Source: Bacteroidota bacterium (GTDB taxonomy: Bacteria > Bacteroidota > Bacteroidia > Flavobacteriales > Weeksellaceae). Taken from it: a stretch of DNA of 7,012 nucleotides. The DNA lies in assembly GCA_023433225.1 (NCBI GenBank), contig JAEZDQ010000041.1, positions 1 through 7,012 of the forward strand, in the 5' to 3' direction. The translations under genes were made by a program, and so were the position numbers. Below, piece by piece: positions 6,249 through 7,012 of this stretch. How positions within the stretch are numbered: the first letter of the stretch is position 1; each line of letters opens with the position of its first letter. The notes under the pieces are model-generated. The model ran no database searches, had not been told where the DNA came from, and saw nothing but the letters and a program-made list of their open reading frames with translations.

Positions 6249-6626
6249 TTAGGATCCCAATATTTTTTTAAGGTCTTCAATCTGGCTTTCCCAAAGCAAT
6301 TGGGCTTGTTCCACTTCGTCAGGTTCGGCAAAGTCGGTAATCATCAAAGAAACATCGCCGGTCAAATCATCTTCTACAATATTCAGTTCAAAGAAATATT
6401 TTGTATCCTCATCGTTTTCCCATTGGAAACGCACATAGGTATCTTGTTTGTTTTTCATCAACAACGCCGACTCTTCATCTTCATCCCAAATGAAAGTGTA
6501 TTTTTCTCCCCTTGAATTTACGTTGTCTGCAAACCATTCGGAAAGTCCCGAGGGGTTTGATAAGTAATTATATAACAATGATGGAGATGCATTTATAACA
6601 AATTCCAGTTGAAATTTTTCTTTCAC
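6249..6626 (-). CDS. START-like domain protein (AHSA1/SRPBCC-type fold)
   Basis: 125-aa soluble, acidic protein. The N-terminal pattern, a beta strand then ASPSLLYNYLSNPSGLSEWF (13-32) followed by ADNVN, is typical of START/AHSA1-like helix-grip proteins. I recognise the near-identical PSGLSEWFADNVNSRGE block as a hallmark of a conserved Bacteroidota family whose ligand is not known. A terminal amphipathic helix (EQAQLLWESQIEDLKKIL, 106-123) would close the hydrophobic cavity. The start is GTG at 6626: no in-frame ATG lies upstream, and the next Met is residue 57. It is the first gene of a probable two-gene unit with the aminotransferase-like gene and is divergent from the tRNA. A specific function should not be assigned. 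Confidence 0.87.
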   Translation of the reverse strand: MKEKFQLEFVINASPSLLYNYLSNPSGLSEWFADNVNSRGEKYTFIWDEDEESALLMKNKQDTYVRFQWENDEDTKYFFELNIVEDDLTGDVSLMITDFAEPDEVEQAQLLWESQIEDLKKILGS

Positions 6627-6648
6627 CTTTTTAAGATTTAATTGGGAT

Positions 6649-6679
6649 GCAATATATAAAATACACCCATACCGCCAAA
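6649..6679 (-). promoter_or_regulatory. Candidate promoter for the START-like / aminotransferase-like unit
   Basis: Read on the - strand: TTTG (6679-6676), 19 bases, then TATATTGC (6656-6649), which keeps six of eight positions of TAnnTTTG (fixed bases TA and TT). Transcription would start near 6642, about 15 nt before the GTG start at 6626. The spacing is ideal but the -7 box is imperfect. Confidence 0.4.
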
Positions 6680-6695
6680 CATTTTTTCAATAAGT

Positions 6696-6726
6696 TTTGA
6701 GGATTTATAAGAAGATTCTATATTTG
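6696..6726 (+). promoter_or_regulatory. Bacteroidota-type promoter for the tRNA gene
   Basis: TTTG at 6696-6699, exactly 19 bases, then TATATTTG at 6719-6726. Both boxes match the Bacteroidota consensus completely. Transcription would begin about ten bases before the mature tRNA 5' end at 6743, as expected for a short tRNA leader. The same -7 octamer is used in front of the HU gene. Confidence 0.75.
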
Positions 6727-6742
6727 CACTCCATTTGAACCA

Positions 6743-6816
6743 GGCGAGGTAGCTCAGGTGGTTAGAGCGCAGGATTCATAACCCTGAGGTCGGGGGTTCA
6801 ATTCCCCCCCTCGCTA
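6743..6816 (+). tRNA. tRNA-Met (CAT anticodon), elongator type
   Basis: A 74-nt cloverleaf can be folded by eye. The acceptor is GGCGAGG (6743-6749) with CCTCGCT (6809-6815), including a G1-U72 wobble. The D arm is GCTC/GAGC (6752-6755, 6765-6768). The anticodon loop is TTCATAA with CAT at 6777-6779, closed by CAGGA/CCCTG, in which A31-C39 is mismatched. The T arm is GGGGG/CCCCC with loop TTCAATT (6797-6803). The discriminator is A6816 and CCA is not encoded (CAT follows). The anticodon stem lacks the three G-C pairs of initiator tRNAs. CAT could also denote the Ile2 tRNA modified by TilS to read AUA; I favour elongator Met but cannot exclude Ile2. It has its own promoter and no clear terminator. 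Confidence 0.93.
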
Positions 6817-6894
6817 CATTTTCCCATATTTCCAGCTATCCTTAATTATTTCCATATCATTAGTTTTTACGTTCCTTAGTTGTCAATGTCTTTA

Positions 6895-6936
6895 AAATTA
6901 CGTGTAATTTAGTGCCGAATCACAGCAAGTGTGATT
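6895..6936. promoter_or_regulatory. Two adjacent inverted repeats upstream of crcB
   Basis: AAATTAC-GT-GTAATTT (6895-6910) is a perfect 7-2-7 palindrome, and AATCACA-GCAAG-TGTGATT (6918-6936) is a perfect 7-bp stem with a 5-nt loop ending 10 bases before the crcB ATG. The first overlaps a weak -7-like box (TAATTTAG, 6905-6912). They could be an operator and an mRNA hairpin. No T tract follows the second, so it is not an intrinsic terminator. The function is inferred only. Confidence 0.35.
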
Positions 6937-6946
6937 AAATACTAAA

Positions 6947-7012
6947 ATGGATAAATTTATTTACATCTTTGTAGGTGGAGGAATTGGTTCGGTTATCCGT
7001 TATCTCCTATCC
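6947..7012 (+). CDS. crcB: CrcB/FluC fluoride ion channel, N-terminal fragment
   Basis: The first 22 codons of a gene that continues past the window edge. The peptide MDKFIYIFVGGGIGSVIRYL has the hydrophobic first helix with the GGGIGSxxRY motif characteristic of CrcB/Fluc proteins, small inner-membrane dual-topology channels that export fluoride. The ATG at 6947 is preceded by an A-rich leader (ACTAAAA) and no Shine-Dalgarno motif. I searched the upstream 130 bp for the conserved crcB-motif fluoride riboswitch sequence and did not see it. Confidence is limited by the short fragment. Confidence 0.8.
   Translation, partial: MDKFIYIFVGGGIGSVIRYLLS

Noticed and set aside
6243..6515. 90-codon + strand frame opposite the START-like gene
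   Set aside because: The - strand product has clear family blocks and a plausible promoter; the + frame has neither.
6918..6936. Stem-loop as the terminator of the tRNA transcript
   Set aside because: The stem is followed by AAATACTAAAATG rather than a T run, and it lies about 100 bases past the tRNA.
6817..6946. Integration (att) site at the tRNA 3' end
   Set aside because: No integrase gene and no repeated tRNA 3' segment are visible in the window, and crcB follows normally.

Overview
The window looks like a housekeeping segment of a Bacteroidota chromosome, most likely class Flavobacteriia. This is inferred from three things: gene families I recognise as typical of the group (antiquitin-type aldehyde dehydrogenase, a short RecQ, HU, a START-like protein), promoters matching the Bacteroidota pattern TTG/TTTG-N19-TAnnTTTG, and the absence of Shine-Dalgarno motifs, with A/T-rich leaders instead. 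The genus cannot be read from the sequence.

Layout, left to right. Bases 2-691 hold the C-terminal part of an ALDH7 (antiquitin) dehydrogenase on the + strand. A short intergenic hairpin repeat and a strong intrinsic terminator follow (693-777). recQ and fmt (862-3672, +) lie 3 bp apart and form a probable operon. A 150-bp gap carries a consensus-like promoter for an HU-family DNA-binding protein gene (3823-4107, +), which ends in an intrinsic terminator. That terminator overlaps the stop codon of the convergent pdxH (4159-4803, -). pdxH is divergent from yqgE (4856-5407, +), and yqgE converges on a degenerate class IV aminotransferase-like gene (5404-6234, -) with overlapping stop codons. 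Upstream of the latter, in the same - strand unit, is a START-like domain gene (6249-6626, -). Divergent from it is an elongator-type tRNA with CAT anticodon (6743-6816, +) behind a perfect promoter. The window ends in the first 22 codons of crcB/fluC, a fluoride channel gene (6947 onward).

The genes do not form one pathway. They cover lysine/aldehyde catabolism (ALDH7), DNA repair (RecQ), translation initiation (Fmt), nucleoid structure (HU), vitamin B6 salvage (PdxH) and fluoride export (CrcB), plus two proteins of unknown role.

No mobile element, CRISPR array or obvious new multi-gene system is visible. The best lead is the class IV aminotransferase homologue: it keeps the fold's sequence framework but lacks the PLP-anchoring lysine and several other cofactor-binding residues, so it looks like an intact pseudoenzyme co-transcribed with a START-like protein. 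No gene-free stretch exceeds 300 bases; the longest is 692-861.
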